Position numbers and translations under genes: made by a program. The notes beneath the pieces are model-generated. The model made no database searches. It was not told the DNA's origin and saw only the letters and a program-made list of their open reading frames with translations. Source: an uncultured Pseudanabaenaceae cyanobacterium (GTDB taxonomy: Bacteria; Cyanobacteriota; Cyanobacteriia; PCC-9006; JAAUQQ01). Taken from it: 64,000 nt of DNA. The stretch is from assembly GCA_938002085.1 (NCBI GenBank), contig CALLAT010000112.1, positions 1 through 64,000 on the forward strand, read 5' to 3'. Positions 61,629 to 64,000 of the stretch are shown here, in pieces; positions within the stretch are counted from its first letter, which is position 1, and each line of letters starts with the position of its first letter.

Positions 61629-62600
61629 CTAGCTGTAGACCACGACGCGATTTCGGCCACTTTGCTTGGCCTTTCTCAGGCATTGGTCCGCCCGCTCAAG
61701 CAGGGCGAGACCATCGGCATCATCACCTTCTCGTAGCTCGGAGACACCGACGCTGACGGTCAGAGAGAGCTCTAAGTCGTCATTGATCGTGAAGGACTGC
61801 TGGCTGATGATTTGACAGAGACGGCGGGCAATATCGCCTGCTTCGTCGTGGGGCGTGTCGGCTAGGAGTACGACAAATTCTTCTCCGCCATAGCGAAACA
61901 AAGTGTCCTTGGCGCGGAGATTGTGGCGCAGGCGGGCAGAAAGCAGCTTGAGGGAGACATCGCCGACCAAATGGCCATAATTGTCATTGATGCGCTTGAA
62001 GAAATCCAGGTCGAAGATTAAGAGGCAGAAGGGGCGATCGCCCTGCCTGGCGGCCTTAATTTGTCGAGGTAAATCCCAATCCAGCGCCCGGCGATTGTTG
62101 AGCTCTGTGAGGGGGTCCACCAAGGCGATGGTGGAAAGTAGGTCATTCGTTTGAACGAGATCCCGATAGCGATTAGCAGATTGGAGACCAATCTTGAGCT
62201 GCGCCTTGAGTAGAAGACTGTAAGGCGCATCCAGCTGAAATCGCTGTTGATTAAAATTTCCATCAACATTGAGATATGCATCGGCCCCAAGCTCTAAAGC
62301 TTGGGTTTTCTGATGTAATTGGGTCGCAGTCTCATGGTTTAGACCGGGCTCACATCCCGCCACTAGAAGGCTATAGAACCATTGAAAATTACTACGGTTT
62401 TGAAGGTTGAGACAACTTTGGGCAAGGCTTAAGCGATCACCTTGGATGATCACAAAATCTGGAGCTTGGGCTTGCATGGACAGCCCTGCTTCCATGGCAT
62501 TTTGGGCCAGAACGATTGCGCTGGAGGTCAAAGGTTGAAGTTGCGTCTGGATCATCCGACCAAAGGCGGGATGACCCACAATTAAAATGGAATGCTCCAT
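61629..62600 (-). CDS. Diguanylate cyclase with degenerate N-terminal receiver
   Basis: 323 residues. The C-terminal GGDEF domain (about 165-320) has DPLTELNNRRAL, FDLDFFKRINDNYGH, the active-site GGEEF (238-242) and an RxxD inhibitory site (Arg229-Asp232) five residues before it, so it should make cyclic di-GMP with product feedback. The N-terminus (MEHSILIVGHPAFGRMIQ) has the receiver fold, but Asp positions are lost (no DD pair; Gln53 where the phospho-acceptor is expected). It would be switched by protein contact rather than phosphorylation. Confidence 0.88.
   Translation of the reverse strand: MEHSILIVGHPAFGRMIQTQLQPLTSSAIVLAQNAMEAGLSMQAQAPDFVIIQGDRLSLAQSCLNLQNRSNFQWFYSLLVAGCEPGLNHETATQLHQKTQALELGADAYLNVDGNFNQQRFQLDAPYSLLLKAQLKIGLQSANRYRDLVQTNDLLSTIALVDPLTELNNRRALDWDLPRQIKAARQGDRPFCLLIFDLDFFKRINDNYGHLVGDVSLKLLSARLRHNLRAKDTLFRYGGEEFVVLLADTPHDEAGDIARRLCQIISQQSFTINDDLELSLTVSVGVSELREGDDADGLALLERADQCLRKAKQSGRNRVVVYS

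Positions 62601-64000
<1,400 letters not shown>

Overview
The window is chromosomal DNA of a phycobilisome-containing cyanobacterium. The evidence is a phycocyanin operon, a ferredoxin-dependent bilin reductase, a green/red cyanobacteriochrome system, desA and desC desaturases, many copies of the HIP1 octamer GCGATCGC, and several proteins found almost only in cyanobacteria (DUF1818, cyanobacterial-type RpoZ, DUF4351-type Rpn). I cannot name the species. A filamentous, chromatically acclimating, Leptolyngbya-like lineage would fit. The alaS gene at the right edge and the second rod linker at the left edge are cut by the window ends.

Region 1 (1-9128) is the most coherent part and reads as a compact complementary chromatic acclimation locus, all on the minus strand. 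It holds cpcB-cpcA and two rod linkers (the layout of an inducible phycocyanin operon), then pcyA (phycocyanobilin synthesis), rcaC (REC-wHTH-HPt-REC), rcaF (single REC) and rcaE (PAS-GAF-PAS-histidine kinase with the bilin Cys). Sites matching the RcaC 'L box' (TTGCACA-N4-TTGCACA) lie twice upstream of cpcB, once upstream of pcyA and once inside the rcaE coding sequence. The circuit can therefore be read from sequence: RcaE senses red/green light, signals through RcaF to RcaC, and RcaC acts on the phycocyanin and bilin genes.

Region 2 (9357-21150) holds a periplasmic rhodanese, an SH3-repeat protein, an orphan small membrane protein, a large wHTH-AAA-TPR regulator behind a 13-bp inverted repeat, a BASS-type transporter and an ACT-domain protein. 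It ends with a cellulose-synthase-like glycosyltransferase (with PilZ) and a HlyD-type adaptor.

Region 3 (21704-29541) is accessory: an Rpn/PD-(D/E)XK protein, a shortened DUF4058 protein, an orphan, a Uma2-type nuclease-fold protein, the housekeeping gene prfC, and a 1051-residue NACHT-like NTPase with a long pentapeptide-repeat tail preceded by twin palindromes.

Region 4 (29622-46631) holds a tocopherol-type methyltransferase, ruvC, two family-2 glycosyltransferases, an ABC-F ATPase, a tenA-ktrB-ktrA-anmK run (tenA and ktrB overlap), a Ser/Thr kinase, a tandem universal stress protein and desA.

Region 5 (46915-64000) holds desC, an aluminium-resistance/methionine-gamma-lyase-like PLP enzyme, a Gly/Arg-rich protein, a TPR protein, tRNA-Pro(GGG), DUF1818, rpoZ, a 129-bp MITE-like element, an Hsp70-like ATPase, a solitary DNA methyltransferase, a ParA ATPase, aroA, a GGDEF protein with a degenerate receiver, and the start of alaS. 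Many 3' ends carry perfect or near-perfect palindromic terminators.
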